DNA from: Erythrobacter litoralis
Lineage (GTDB): Bacteria > Pseudomonadota > Alphaproteobacteria > Sphingomonadales > Sphingomonadaceae
NCBI RefSeq assembly: GCF_029760855.1
Contig: NZ_SOSI01000006.1
Location: 148,672-212,671 of the forward strand
Length of the DNA: 64,000 bases
Direction: 5' to 3'
Shown: one piece after another, positions 7,792 to 16,534 of the stretch
How positions within the stretch are numbered: position 1 is the first letter of the stretch
Layout of the letters: every line of letters starts with the position of its first letter
Position numbers and translations under genes: made by a program
Notes under the pieces: generated by a model
What the model saw: the letters and a program-made list of their open reading frames with translations, nothing else
The model's database searches: none
What the model was told of the DNA's origin: nothing

Positions 7792-9051
7792 TCAGGCGAC
7801 TTTCTTGACGATCAGGGATGCGTTGGTGCCACCGAAGCCGAAACTGTTGTTGAGCGCTGCCTCGACCTCACGCTTCTTGGCATTGTGCGGTACGAGGTCG
7901 ACACCTTCGGTGCCTTCGTCCGGATCGTCGAGGTTGAGGGTCGGCGGCACGATCTGGTCGCGGATGGCTAGGATGCAGAAGATCGTCTCGACCGCCCCTG
8001 CCCCACCCAGCAAATGGCCGATTGCCGATTTCGTGCTGCTCATGCTGGCACCGCACAAATCATCGCCCAGCACGCGCTTTACCGCGGCGAGCTCGATCGT
8101 GTCGGCCATGGTCGAGGTTCCGTGGGCGTTGACATAGTCGATGTCACACGCGTCCATTCCGGCCTTACGCAGCGCCATGCGCATCGCGAGTTCGGCACCC
8201 TTGCCTTCAGGATGCGGCGCAGTGACGTGATAGGCATCGCCCGAGAGACCGTAGCCGACGACTTCGGCGTAGATCTTCGCGCCACGCGCTTTGGCGTGTT
8301 CGTATTCTTCCAGCACAACAACGCCAGCGCCCTCGCCCAGCACGAAGCCGTCGCGATTGCGATCATAGGGGCGGCTCGCCTTTTCGGGCGTGTCGTTCAT
8401 GCTCATGTTGAGTGCACGGGCCTGCGCGAAGCCGGCCACGCCTAGAGGGTTGATGGTCGACTCGGCGCCGCCAGCTACCATGACGTCGGCATCGTCGTCC
8501 TTGATCATGCGGGCAGCGTCGCCGATCGCGTGCGCACCTGAAGAGCAGGCGGTGACAACGGCGTGGTTGGGGCCCATCAGCCCGTAACGGATGGAAATCT
8601 GCCCGCCGATCAAGTTAATCAGCCGCCCGTGAACGAAATGCGGGCTGACCCGGCTCGGGCCACGTTCGTGCAGGTTGATCGATTCTGATTCGATTCCCGG
8701 CAACCCACCGATGCCCGAACCGATGGTAACGCCTGCGCGTTCTTTGAGCGCATCGTCCATCTCGTCGAGACCGGCATCCTCGAGCGCCTGGCCTGCCGCA
8801 TCGAGGCCGAAGATGATCATCGGATCAACTTGCCGCTGTATCTTGTGATCGATGCGCTTGTCGGGATCGAAGCCGTATTCGTGATCCTTACCCTTCACCT
8901 CGCAGGCGATCTTCGCCTTCTGGTCGCTCGCATCGAAGCGCGTGATCGGACCCGCCCCGCTCTTGCCGGCGAGGAGGTTCGACCACGTGGTTTCGACATC
9001 GGCACCCAGCGGGGTGACAAGGCCAAGTCCGGTTACGACCACACGACGCAT
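7792..9051 (-). CDS. fabF: 3-oxoacyl-ACP synthase II (FabF)
   Basis: A 419-residue condensing enzyme that elongates acyl-ACP with malonyl-ACP. The Cys-His-His triad is complete: C169 (VVTACSSGAH), H310 (VNAHGTST) and H346 (KSAIGHLLGG). Length and ends match the family. GGAG lies about 7 nt before the ATG. It follows acpP, from which it is separated by a strong hairpin with a T-tract. Confidence 0.97.
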   Translation of the reverse strand: MRRVVVTGLGLVTPLGADVETTWSNLLAGKSGAGPITRFDASDQKAKIACEVKGKDHEYGFDPDKRIDHKIQRQVDPMIIFGLDAAGQALEDAGLDEMDDALKERAGVTIGSGIGGLPGIESESINLHERGPSRVSPHFVHGRLINLIGGQISIRYGLMGPNHAVVTACSSGAHAIGDAARMIKDDDADVMVAGGAESTINPLGVAGFAQARALNMSMNDTPEKASRPYDRNRDGFVLGEGAGVVVLEEYEHAKARGAKIYAEVVGYGLSGDAYHVTAPHPEGKGAELAMRMALRKAGMDACDIDYVNAHGTSTMADTIELAAVKRVLGDDLCGASMSSTKSAIGHLLGGAGAVETIFCILAIRDQIVPPTLNLDDPDEGTEGVDLVPHNAKKREVEAALNNSFGFGGTNASLIVKKVA

Positions 9052-9063
9052 GAAAATCTCCGA

Positions 9064-9111
9064 GGAAAAAAGACGACAGGCCCGGCCCGCTAGTTAAGGG
9101 GTCGGGCCTGC
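9064..9111 (-). terminator. Hairpin and T-tract between acpP and fabF
   Basis: On the minus strand CAGGCCCG (9103-9110) pairs with CGGGCCTG (9077-9084) with extra G/C pairs inward, followed by a run of six T (9066-9071). This is a canonical intrinsic terminator placed immediately before the fabF ribosome site, probably partial so that acpP is expressed more than fabF. Confidence 0.7.
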
Positions 9112-9151
9112 CGGATACCGCAGAAGCGGGTTTAAGAGCTACGGAAAAGCC

Positions 9152-9388
9152 TTAGCCCTTGTGCTCTTCGATATAGCGGGTCGCATCTCCGACGGTCGTG
9201 ATCTTCTCGGCCGCATCGTCGGGGATTTCGACACCGAATTCCTCTTCGAAAGCCATCACGAGCTCGACGATGTCGAGGCTGTCGGCACCCAGATCGTCGA
9301 TGAAGCTAGCATCCTGCGTGACCTTGTCGGCCTCGACACCCAGATGCTCCACAACAATCTTCTGCACGCGTTCGGCAGTTTCGCTCAT
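9152..9388 (-). CDS. acpP: Acyl carrier protein
   Basis: A 78-residue acidic carrier of growing fatty acyl chains. The phosphopantetheine site is S37 in [11 protein letters not shown], and length and charge are typical. It is the first gene before fabF and mltG, 111 nt downstream of the aspS stop, so it probably has its own promoter in that gap, although I see no strong -35/-10 pair. Confidence 0.97.
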   Translation of the reverse strand: MSETAERVQKIVVEHLGVEADKVTQDASFIDDLGADSLDIVELVMAFEEEFGVEIPDDAAEKITTVGDATRYIEEHKG

Positions 9389-9499
9389 TCCATTCCCTCT
9401 CTTGATGGGGTTAATTTGGCTTTCGCCCTAATGAACGGGGCGGCGCTGCGCAAGTCCGGTTAGGACGGCAGGCCGCGCACCCACGTTCGGCAGACACTT

Positions 9500-11317
9500 T
9501 TATTCGCCGATATTGTCCACGCGTGCCGCTTCCGGCGCTCCGGCCTTGGGCTGATCGACCGTGCGGATGCTGAGTTCGCGCAATTGCTTCGGGCTTACGA
9601 TACTGGGCGCGCCCATCATCAGGTCCTGCGCGCGCTGGTTCATCGGGAAGGCAATCACTTCGCGAATGTTCGGCTCGTCGGCCAGCAACATTACGATCCG
9701 GTCGATGCCGGGGGCCGAACCGCCATGCGGCGGGGCGCCAAGCTTGAAGGCTTCGATCATGCCGGAGAAGTTCGCATCGACCTCCTCGCGCGAATAGCCG
9801 GCAATCTCGAACGCCTTGTACATTATGTCGGGCCGATGGTTACGGATCGCGCCGGAGGAGAGTTCATAACCGTTGCAGACGATGTCGTACTGCCACGCCT
9901 TGATTTCGAGCGGGTCCTGCGTTTCCAGCGCTTCCAGTTCGCCTTGCGGCATCGAGAACGGGTTGTGGCTGAAATCGACACGCTTCAGTTCCTCGTCGTA
10001 TTCGAACATCGGGAAATCGACGATCCAGCAGAACTTGAAGCAGCCTCCCTCGACCAGTCCCAGTTCCTCGGCGACGCGGGTGCGCGCGGCTCCGGCCAGC
10101 TTGGCGGCGTCCTTCTCCTTGCCGGCGGCGAAGAACAAGCCGTCGTTCTCGCCAAGCCCGAGTTCGGCATAGAGCTTGTCCATGCCCTCGCCCCCGTGAT
10201 TCTTGGCGATCGGCCCGCCAAATTCGCCGCCCTTGCGGGTGACGTAACCAAGGCCCGCGAAGCCCTCGCGGCGCGCCCACTCGTTCATGTCGTCGAAGAA
10301 CTTGCGGCTTTTTTCGTGCGTGTTTGGCGCGGGGATCACGCGAACCCGGCCACCTCCGCCCACGATCTTTTCGAAAAGGCCGAAGCCGCTCGTCTCGAAA
10401 TGCGAGGTGACGTCGCTGATCTCCAGCGGATTGCGCAAGTCGGGCTTGTCGCTTCCGTATTTCAGCATCGCCTCAGCATAGGGAATGCGCGGAAATTCAC
10501 CGGCAGGGGTCACGCTCTTGCCGTTCGCAAATTCCTCGAACACGCCCGCCAGCACCGGCTCGATCGTATTGAATACGTCTTCCTGCGTGACGAAGCTCAT
10601 CTCGAAATCGAGCTGATAGAATTCCGGGCTGCGATCGGCGCGCAAATCTTCGTCGCGGAAACAGGGCGCGATCTGGAAGTAGCGGTCGAACCCGGCGACC
10701 ATCAGCAGCTGCTTGAACATCTGCGGCGCCTGTGGAAGCGCGTAGAAACGGCCGGGATGAAGTCGGCTGGGCACAAGATAATCGCGCGCGCCTTCGGGGC
10801 TGGACGCACCGAGGATCGGGGTCTGGAACTCGCTGAATCCCTGGTCGGTCATGCGGCGGCGCAGGCTCTGGATCACGTGGTTGCGCAGCATTATGTTCTT
10901 GTGAACCCGCTCGCGCCTGAGGTCGACGAAACGGTATTTGAGCCGAGTCTCTTCGGGATAGTCCTCCGCCGAATTGACGATCAGCGGCAGTTCGTCCGCA
11001 CGGCTTTGTACCGCCGCGCTTCGGGCGAACACCTCGATCTCGCCAGTGGGCAGGTTCGCATTGACTGTGCCTTCGCTCCGCGCCTTTACCTCGCCGTCAA
11101 TCGTAACAACGCTTTCCAGCCGCAGCCCCTCGAGCAGCGAAAGCGCCTCACTGTCCTCGTCGGCTACGATCTGGGTAATGCCGTAATGATCGCGCAGGTC
11201 GACGAACAGCACGCCGCCATGGTCGCGCTTCTTGTGGACCCAGCCGGACAGGCGAACCGTGTCGCCGACATTTTCCTTGGTCAGGGCGGCGCAGGTATGG
11301 GTACGGTAGGCGTGCAT
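9500..11317 (-). CDS. aspS: Aspartate-tRNA ligase
   Basis: A 605-residue class II synthetase that charges tRNA-Asp. An N-terminal OB fold ([15 protein letters not shown]) is followed by the catalytic core with motif 2 ([16 protein letters not shown]), the GAD insertion, and motif 3 ([12 protein letters not shown]). The start at 11317 (MHAYRTHTC) matches the family; an in-frame upstream start at 11332 adds five residues. The enzyme may be non-discriminating (Asp and Asn), which cannot be judged from this window. Confidence 0.96.
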   Translation of the reverse strand: MHAYRTHTCAALTKENVGDTVRLSGWVHKKRDHGGVLFVDLRDHYGITQIVADEDSEALSLLEGLRLESVVTIDGEVKARSEGTVNANLPTGEIEVFARSAAVQSRADELPLIVNSAEDYPEETRLKYRFVDLRRERVHKNIMLRNHVIQSLRRRMTDQGFSEFQTPILGASSPEGARDYLVPSRLHPGRFYALPQAPQMFKQLLMVAGFDRYFQIAPCFRDEDLRADRSPEFYQLDFEMSFVTQEDVFNTIEPVLAGVFEEFANGKSVTPAGEFPRIPYAEAMLKYGSDKPDLRNPLEISDVTSHFETSGFGLFEKIVGGGGRVRVIPAPNTHEKSRKFFDDMNEWARREGFAGLGYVTRKGGEFGGPIAKNHGGEGMDKLYAELGLGENDGLFFAAGKEKDAAKLAGAARTRVAEELGLVEGGCFKFCWIVDFPMFEYDEELKRVDFSHNPFSMPQGELEALETQDPLEIKAWQYDIVCNGYELSSGAIRNHRPDIMYKAFEIAGYSREEVDANFSGMIEAFKLGAPPHGGSAPGIDRIVMLLADEPNIREVIAFPMNQRAQDLMMGAPSIVSPKQLRELSIRTVDQPKAGAPEAARVDNIGE

Positions 11318-11481
11318 CGAAAGACTTTCCAAATTGCGGGCTTTGGCGCTAGGGCGCCGACATCGTGTGCGAGGCGCTTCCCTAGCGATGAAACGCGCGC
11401 GCTAACAGGGCAAGGCCGGGGATTTGTCAAGATCGCACCGGCCGAGGGCGGCACTCCGCCCAGCAAGCAGAAAAGACACGT

Positions 11482-12672
11482 ATGAAAATCCACGACCTGA
11501 TTACCGATACGGAAACGCTGGCCGAGCTGTGCGAGCGTCTCGCCAAAAGCGAATTCGTGTGCGTCGACACCGAATTCATGCGCGAGAATACCTATTGGCC
11601 GGAACTCTGCCTCGTGCAGATCGGCAATGAGGAGGAAGCCGCCGCGGTCGATCCGCTGGCCGAGGGGATCGATCTCAAGCCCCTGCTCGGCCTTCTCACC
11701 GACAACGAGGACGTGCTCAAAATCTTTCACGCCGGGGGGCAGGATGTGGAGATCATCTACAACCTCACCGGCAAGACGCCGCACCCCATCTTCGATACCC
11801 AGATCGCAATGATGGCCATCAGCCAGTCCGAACAGATCGGCTATGCCAATCTCGTCGAAAGCTGGCTCGGCTTTACGGTCGACAAGGGCGCGCGCTTCAC
11901 CGATTGGAGCCGCCGCCCGCTCACCGAGCGGCAAATTGAGTACGCCATCGGCGATGTTACCCATCTGGCGAAGATCTTCCCGCGCATTCTCAAGAAGCTA
12001 ATGAAGACCGAGCGCGGTTTGTGGCTGAATGCCGAAATGGAGAAGCTCGCTGATCCCGCCAACTATGCCAACGATGCCGACACCGCCTGGCACCGTATCC
12101 GCTCGCCCGGCCGCAATGCGCAGGTCCTCGGACGGTTGAAGGCGCTCGCAGCCTGGCGTGAGAGCGAGGCGCAGCATAAGAACATTCCCCGCGGCCGGAT
12201 CATGCGTGACGAAACATTGGCCGATATCGCCAGCCACCCGCCGAAAAAGCAGGCCGACCTCACCAAGGTGCGCGGGCTTTCGAATGCCTGGAAAGACAAT
12301 GACATCGGCAAGCGTCTGATGAAAGTGATCGAAAGCGCCGAGCCTCTGCCGAAAGACGAGATGCCCGATCGGCCGAAGCGCGGCGCCCCGCTAGGCAAGG
12401 AAGGCGCATTGGTCGCGGACCTGCTGAAGCTGCTCCTGAAGATTCGCGCGCGTGAGATCGATGTGGCGGCCCGCTTGCTCACCCGTTCCGACGAGATGGA
12501 AGCGCTGGCATCCGGCTCGCGCGACCTGCCGATCTTGGAGGGCTGGCGTTACGAGGTATTCGGCAGGGACGCGCTCGACCTCGTCGAAGGCAAGCTCGCC
12601 TTCGCAGTGAAGAACGGCCGACTGAAAATGACCCATGTCGATGACGTACCAACGGAAGAGGCCGCTGAGTAA
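11482..12672 (+). CDS. rnd: Ribonuclease D
   Basis: A 396-residue 3'-5' exoribonuclease that trims tRNA precursors. The DEDD nuclease domain opens with VDTEFMRENTYW (D29 and E31) and continues with the YAIGDVTHL block. HRDC-type helical regions fill the second half. It diverges from aspS across about 160 nt that should hold both promoters. Confidence 0.92.
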   Translation: MKIHDLITDTETLAELCERLAKSEFVCVDTEFMRENTYWPELCLVQIGNEEEAAAVDPLAEGIDLKPLLGLLTDNEDVLKIFHAGGQDVEIIYNLTGKTPHPIFDTQIAMMAISQSEQIGYANLVESWLGFTVDKGARFTDWSRRPLTERQIEYAIGDVTHLAKIFPRILKKLMKTERGLWLNAEMEKLADPANYANDADTAWHRIRSPGRNAQVLGRLKALAAWRESEAQHKNIPRGRIMRDETLADIASHPPKKQADLTKVRGLSNAWKDNDIGKRLMKVIESAEPLPKDEMPDRPKRGAPLGKEGALVADLLKLLLKIRAREIDVAARLLTRSDEMEALASGSRDLPILEGWRYEVFGRDALDLVEGKLAFAVKNGRLKMTHVDDVPTEEAAE

Positions 12673-12737
12673 CGACCTCGCCGTCTTTCAAGCGCTGCGA
12701 GGCGTCGCTTTTTGATACTTGCCCTCGAACCACGGCA

Positions 12738-12765
12738 GCCCTTCGACAAGCTGGGGGCGAACGGA
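12738..12765 (+). repeat. REP-like half-element
   Basis: CCCTTCGACAAGCTGGGGGC followed by GAACGGA matches the widespread sphingomonad REP core (TTCGACAAGCTCAGG...CGAACGG). It lies between rnd and oxyR. A 15-mer from it, CTGGGGGCGAACGGA, recurs at 57651-57665, and a related full palindrome lies inside hrpB. Confidence 0.6.
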
Positions 12766-12780
12766 TAGAACCATATCGCA

Positions 12781-13677
12781 ATGTCCACCTACCTTCCCAC
12801 CATCAAGCAGCTGCAATATCTCGTCGCGTTGCATGAGCATGGTCATTTCGGCCGCGCGGCAGAGGCATCGTTCGTGTCGCAGTCGACATTGAGCGCGGGC
12901 ATCCGCGAGCTGGAGTCGCTTCTCGGCGTTACGCTGGTGGAGCGCAGCCGGCGGGTGGTGCGGTTCACAGCCCTTGGAAATTCGGTGGTGGAGAAGGCGC
13001 ACCGCATCCTGCGCGAGGCGGAAGAATTATCGGACCTCGTTCAGGCCGCCGGAAAGCCGCTGGCCGGGCAACTCCGTATGAGTGTTATCCCCACGATCGC
13101 CCCGTTCCTCCTACCGCGTTTTCTTCCGCGCCTGCGCAGCGAGCGACCCGATCTCGAACTGTTCCTGCGCGAAGAGACTAGCCAGGATGCCGTCGAATCG
13201 CTGCAGCACGGGCGAGTCGATTGCGCTTTGCTTGCCCTGCCCTTCGCGACCGGCGAAGTGGAGATGGCGCATATCGACGACGATCCGCTCTACGTCGCCT
13301 TTCCCAAGGACGATCCGCGCGACCCGCCGGAGACCGTCACTGCCGATATGATCGACGAGGGACGGTTGCTCCTGCTCGAAGATGGGCATTGCCTGAAGGA
13401 ACATGCGCTCGCCGCCTGTAACCGGCCTGAATTGCGGGCCAGCGCGACGATGATCGCCACCAGTCTGCATACGCTGGTGCAAATGGTGAACAACGGCCTC
13501 GGCCTTACGATGCTTCCTGAAATGGCGGTGCAGGCAAACATCCTGAGCGGCACCGACGTGGTCGCCCGCCCTTTGAAAAGCAAAGCCGCCAGCCGCGAGA
13601 TCGTGCTGATCTGGCGCAAGAACTCGCCGCGGCGCAGCGATTTCGAATTGCTGGCGGAGGAATTGCGGGCGGGTTAG
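12781..13677 (+). CDS. oxyR: OxyR-type LysR regulator of the peroxide response
   Basis: A 298-residue LysR-family activator. The N-terminal winged helix (LQYLVALHEHGHFGRAAEA, VSQSTLSAGIRELE) is that of OxyR. The two redox cysteines are present in LLEDGHCLKEHALAAC (C204 and C213), nine residues apart as in E. coli OxyR (C199/C208), so H2O2 sensing by disulfide formation is expected. No catalase or peroxidase gene is adjacent. Confidence 0.92.
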   Translation: MSTYLPTIKQLQYLVALHEHGHFGRAAEASFVSQSTLSAGIRELESLLGVTLVERSRRVVRFTALGNSVVEKAHRILREAEELSDLVQAAGKPLAGQLRMSVIPTIAPFLLPRFLPRLRSERPDLELFLREETSQDAVESLQHGRVDCALLALPFATGEVEMAHIDDDPLYVAFPKDDPRDPPETVTADMIDEGRLLLLEDGHCLKEHALAACNRPELRASATMIATSLHTLVQMVNNGLGLTMLPEMAVQANILSGTDVVARPLKSKAASREIVLIWRKNSPRRSDFELLAEELRAG

Positions 13678-13689
13678 AAACCCTGACGG

Positions 13690-13713
13690 TTTCGCGTTCC
13701 TACAATCGCGAAA
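13690..13713. other. Hairpin downstream of oxyR
   Basis: TTTCGCG (13690-13696) and CGCGAAA (13707-13713) form a perfect 7-bp stem with a 10-nt loop. No T-tract follows on either strand, so it may be a Rho-assisted 3' end rather than an intrinsic terminator. Confidence 0.4.
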
Positions 13714-13772
13714 AGGTAACAGGGCTCAGTTTCTTATAGTAACTATGCTCGCCAATATCGAGATCGATAAGA

Positions 13773-14096
13773 ATGTTTGATCGAACATCCATAGCTAAAG
13801 CCAGAAAGGATCCAGCTTTCGAAGAGCATGCGTGGCTTACTTTCTATCTAGCAGGTGAGCCGAACCAGCATTTTGCCATGAAACCGGGTCTCGAGCTGAT
13901 GAAAGCATTTAATCTTGACGAACCGTATGATGGTTTTGTTTATGCGAAAGTTGGTGTCTTAGTCGATGAAAAGCATATCGAGCGATGTGTGGCTAAAGTC
14001 AAAAAGCTCGCGAGAAATGCAGGTGTTCAACTGGTGGGAATCGATTTGGATTCATCTCCAGACGAGCAATCAACATTTTACACAATTTCGAATTAG
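13773..14096 (+). CDS. Hypothetical protein, AT-richer than neighbours
   Basis: A 107-residue soluble protein without signal peptide or membrane segment. It has a helical N-terminus and a basic C-terminal half (CVAKVKKLARNAGVQLVGID). I do not recognise the family; a distant similarity to RraB- or immunity-type small proteins is possible but unsupported. Codon use (many A/T third positions such as gaa, gat, aaa, tat) differs clearly from the GC-rich genes on both sides, suggesting recent acquisition. The ribosome site is weak, and it converges on pgsA. Confidence 0.6.
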   Translation: MFDRTSIAKARKDPAFEEHAWLTFYLAGEPNQHFAMKPGLELMKAFNLDEPYDGFVYAKVGVLVDEKHIERCVAKVKKLARNAGVQLVGIDLDSSPDEQSTFYTISN

Positions 14097-14140
14097 TTTA
14101 GTCCCGGAGCAGACAACGGGTTACTTCTCCCATTTGCACC

Positions 14141-14734
14141 TCAATCCATATGCTTCAAGCCGACGCGCAGGTAGTCCCACCCGGTCACCAGCGTCAGGAT
14201 CGCCGCTCCCCATAGGGTGATCAAACCCACCGTGTGCGGCACGTTCGCCTCGATAGCGCCGAGCATCACGTTCCAGTTTGGCAGCCCCTGCCCCAAAATC
14301 AGCGAGCCTAGCGCGACTAGCTGGAATGTCGTCTTCCACTTCGCCAGCGCCGATACGGGTACGCTTACCTGCAAGCCGCCGAGAAATTCGCGAAGGCCCG
14401 ACACCGCGATCTCTCGCACGAGGATAATTAGGCCGGCGATAACATGCGCATCGCCCACATACGGGCCACGCAGCACGCCCTGCGCCGCCAGCACGAGGAT
14501 GACGGCGGCCACCATGATCTTGTCCGCGATCGGATCGAGAAAAATGCCGAGCTTCGACACCGCCCCGCTCGACCGTGCGAGATAGCCGTCGAAATAGTCG
14601 GTAATGCCCATCAGACAGTACAGCACGAAGGCGGCAAGATAGCCCGCAGCCCAGCCCGGCCACCACAGCAGGAACGCCAGCAACGGGATCGCGACGATGC
14701 GCGACAGGGTGAGGATGTTGGGAAGGCTCATCAT
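14141..14734 (-). CDS. pgsA: CDP-diacylglycerol-glycerol-3-phosphate 3-phosphatidyltransferase
   Basis: A 197-residue membrane enzyme making phosphatidylglycerol phosphate. The CDP-alcohol phosphotransferase signature is complete at residues ~46-71: DYFDGYLARSS...GIFLDPIADK. About five hydrophobic segments follow. Two adjacent ATGs (14734 and 14731) are possible starts. The gene diverges from the LplT-like transporter at 14852; both are phospholipid functions. Confidence 0.95.
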   Translation of the reverse strand: MMSLPNILTLSRIVAIPLLAFLLWWPGWAAGYLAAFVLYCLMGITDYFDGYLARSSGAVSKLGIFLDPIADKIMVAAVILVLAAQGVLRGPYVGDAHVIAGLIILVREIAVSGLREFLGGLQVSVPVSALAKWKTTFQLVALGSLILGQGLPNWNVMLGAIEANVPHTVGLITLWGAAILTLVTGWDYLRVGLKHMD

Positions 14735-14851
14735 GGACGCTGTCTCCCTAGCGCGTCACGCCCCGCCGCAAAAGGCGCGGATTGTCCTTGTCCCGCAATC
14801 TCATGTCGCTAGGGGTGCGAACCGAGACGAGAGGTTTCCTTTCGGGGGGTC

Positions 14852-16198
14852 ATGACGACGACTACGCATCTGCTGCGCACACGGCGGTTCCTGCCGCTTT
14901 TCGTGACCCAGCTGTTCAACGCTTTCAACGACAATCTGTACAAGACGGCGATGGTGCTGTTCGTCGTGTACAGCATCTATAATTCCGAAGAGGCGGAAGG
15001 CATCTTCTCGGCCGTCGCTTCGGGCGTGTTCATCGTGCCGTTCTTCGTTCTGTCGGCGCTGGCCGGGCAATTGGCCGACATGCGCGACAAGGCGGCGATC
15101 ATCCGGATCGTCAAGCTGTGCGAGATCGGGCTGATGCTGATCGGGGCGGCGGGCCTCTATCTGGCGTGGCGCGGCTTCGCGCTGCCGGTCTCGCTGTTCG
15201 GGATCGATACGAGCGTGCCGATCCTGCTGATGCTGTTCGCGCTGTTTCTCGGCGGGGTACAATCGACCTTTCTCGGGCCGATCAAATACGCGATCCTGCC
15301 GCAGCATCTGCGTAAGGAAGAAGTCCTCGCCGGCACCGGGCTGGTGGAGGCGGGGACCTATATCGCGATCCTCGCCGGAACGATCCTGGCTGGCTGGATC
15401 CCGGCGGAAGTCGCTGCCATCCTGATTATCGTCACCGCCATCGTCGGCTATTTCGTCAGCCGGCAGGTGCCCCCCGCCCCGGCGCAAGGAGCGGTCGAGA
15501 AGCTCGACTGGAACATCTGGCGTGCGTCCGGCCATCTCATTCGGGAGACGATGCACAATCGCGAGATCTATTACGCCATCTTGGCTATCAGCTTCTTCTG
15601 GACCATCGGGGCGGTACTGTTCATCCAGTTCCCGCCACTCGCAAAGAACGTGTTGATGGCGAGCAAGGAAGTCGCCAGCCTGTTTCTCGTGGTGTTCTCG
15701 ATCGGCGTCGCCATCGGATCGGTCGCGATCAATGCGCTGCTGAAGGGCGAGGTGTCGGCGCGCTATGCGCCAATTTCCGTCATTGCTATGGGCTTCTTCG
15801 TCGTCGCCTTCTACGTACTTGCTAAATTGTGGGAGCGCGACCAGCCGACCATGTTGCTCGATGTTCCGCAGTTCCTCGGGTGGCCGATGGCAGCGTTCAT
15901 CCTGCTTGCCCTGCTCGGCATCGCGGTGGCGGGCGGCATGTTCGTGGTTCCGCTTTACGCGTTCCTCACCACCCGGGCGACGCCGGACAAGGCTTCGCGT
16001 ACCATTGCAGCGAACAATATTGTCAATTCGGGTGCAATGGTGGGCGGCTCGCTACTGGCAATGGCGATGAGCGCAGCGGGTATCCCGATCGTGGAACAGG
16101 TCCTGCTGTGTGCAGCAATGTGTCTTGTTTCGGCGTGGCTGGGGCGCAAATTGCTGGACGCGGAACGCGATGCGGCGCTTGCCCAGGCGACAGCTTAA
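14852..16198 (+). CDS. MFS transporter, LplT-like (lysophospholipid flippase type)
   Basis: A 448-residue, about 12-TM major facilitator. The N-terminus (FVTQLFNAFNDNLYKTAM) is the mark of the LplT/Aas transporter branch, which moves lysophospholipid inward for re-acylation. No acyltransferase domain is fused, and none is adjacent. The divergent pgsA supports a role in phospholipid handling, but the substrate is inferred. Confidence 0.82.
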   Translation: MTTTTHLLRTRRFLPLFVTQLFNAFNDNLYKTAMVLFVVYSIYNSEEAEGIFSAVASGVFIVPFFVLSALAGQLADMRDKAAIIRIVKLCEIGLMLIGAAGLYLAWRGFALPVSLFGIDTSVPILLMLFALFLGGVQSTFLGPIKYAILPQHLRKEEVLAGTGLVEAGTYIAILAGTILAGWIPAEVAAILIIVTAIVGYFVSRQVPPAPAQGAVEKLDWNIWRASGHLIRETMHNREIYYAILAISFFWTIGAVLFIQFPPLAKNVLMASKEVASLFLVVFSIGVAIGSVAINALLKGEVSARYAPISVIAMGFFVVAFYVLAKLWERDQPTMLLDVPQFLGWPMAAFILLALLGIAVAGGMFVVPLYAFLTTRATPDKASRTIAANNIVNSGAMVGGSLLAMAMSAAGIPIVEQVLLCAAMCLVSAWLGRKLLDAERDAALAQATA

Positions 16199-16389
16199 AT
16201 GATGAAGGCCAAGACAGCCGCAAAAGTGGCGAAGTAGACAGTCGTTACCCCACGAACGTCCGACAGAGACAGGCGCCAGTCCGTCGTCCCGTCTGGAAGC
16301 AAGTCGCTGAATAACTTGCGACGACTCGGGAGAGAGGATCGCAGCCAGTGGCGGCGACCTTCGTTGGTAAGGACAAGTGCGCGTCTCAT
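16195..16389 (-). CDS. Possible small protein with C-terminal membrane segment
   Basis: A 64-residue reading frame with a basic N-terminal half and a hydrophobic C-terminal stretch (VYFATFAAVLAFII), which would make it tail-anchored. Its stop overlaps the transporter stop in TTAA (16195-16198). It has no clear ribosome site. It is the only plausible content of the 336-nt gap 16199-16534; the rest of that gap shows nothing recognisable. Confidence 0.3.
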   Translation of the reverse strand: MRRALVLTNEGRRHWLRSSLPSRRKLFSDLLPDGTTDWRLSLSDVRGVTTVYFATFAAVLAFII

Positions 16390-16534
16390 AGTGACCCATT
16401 AACGAGTTCTTTACTTTTGGGGTCCTGTGATTTCCAATCTGCCCCTGCGCGGGACATTTACCTTTTCCAGTGACCGTGTCGGTCAACCATACCTGCGGAT
16501 TGCCAGTACCCCCCGGTGGAAGTACGCGAGTGGT

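Noticed and set aside
9584..11485. A 633-codon open frame on the plus strand
   Set aside because: It is antisense to aspS, whose motifs are intact; long antisense frames are common at this GC content.
12700..12722. Possible terminator after rnd ending in TTTTT
   Set aside because: Only four stem pairs can form; too weak to call.
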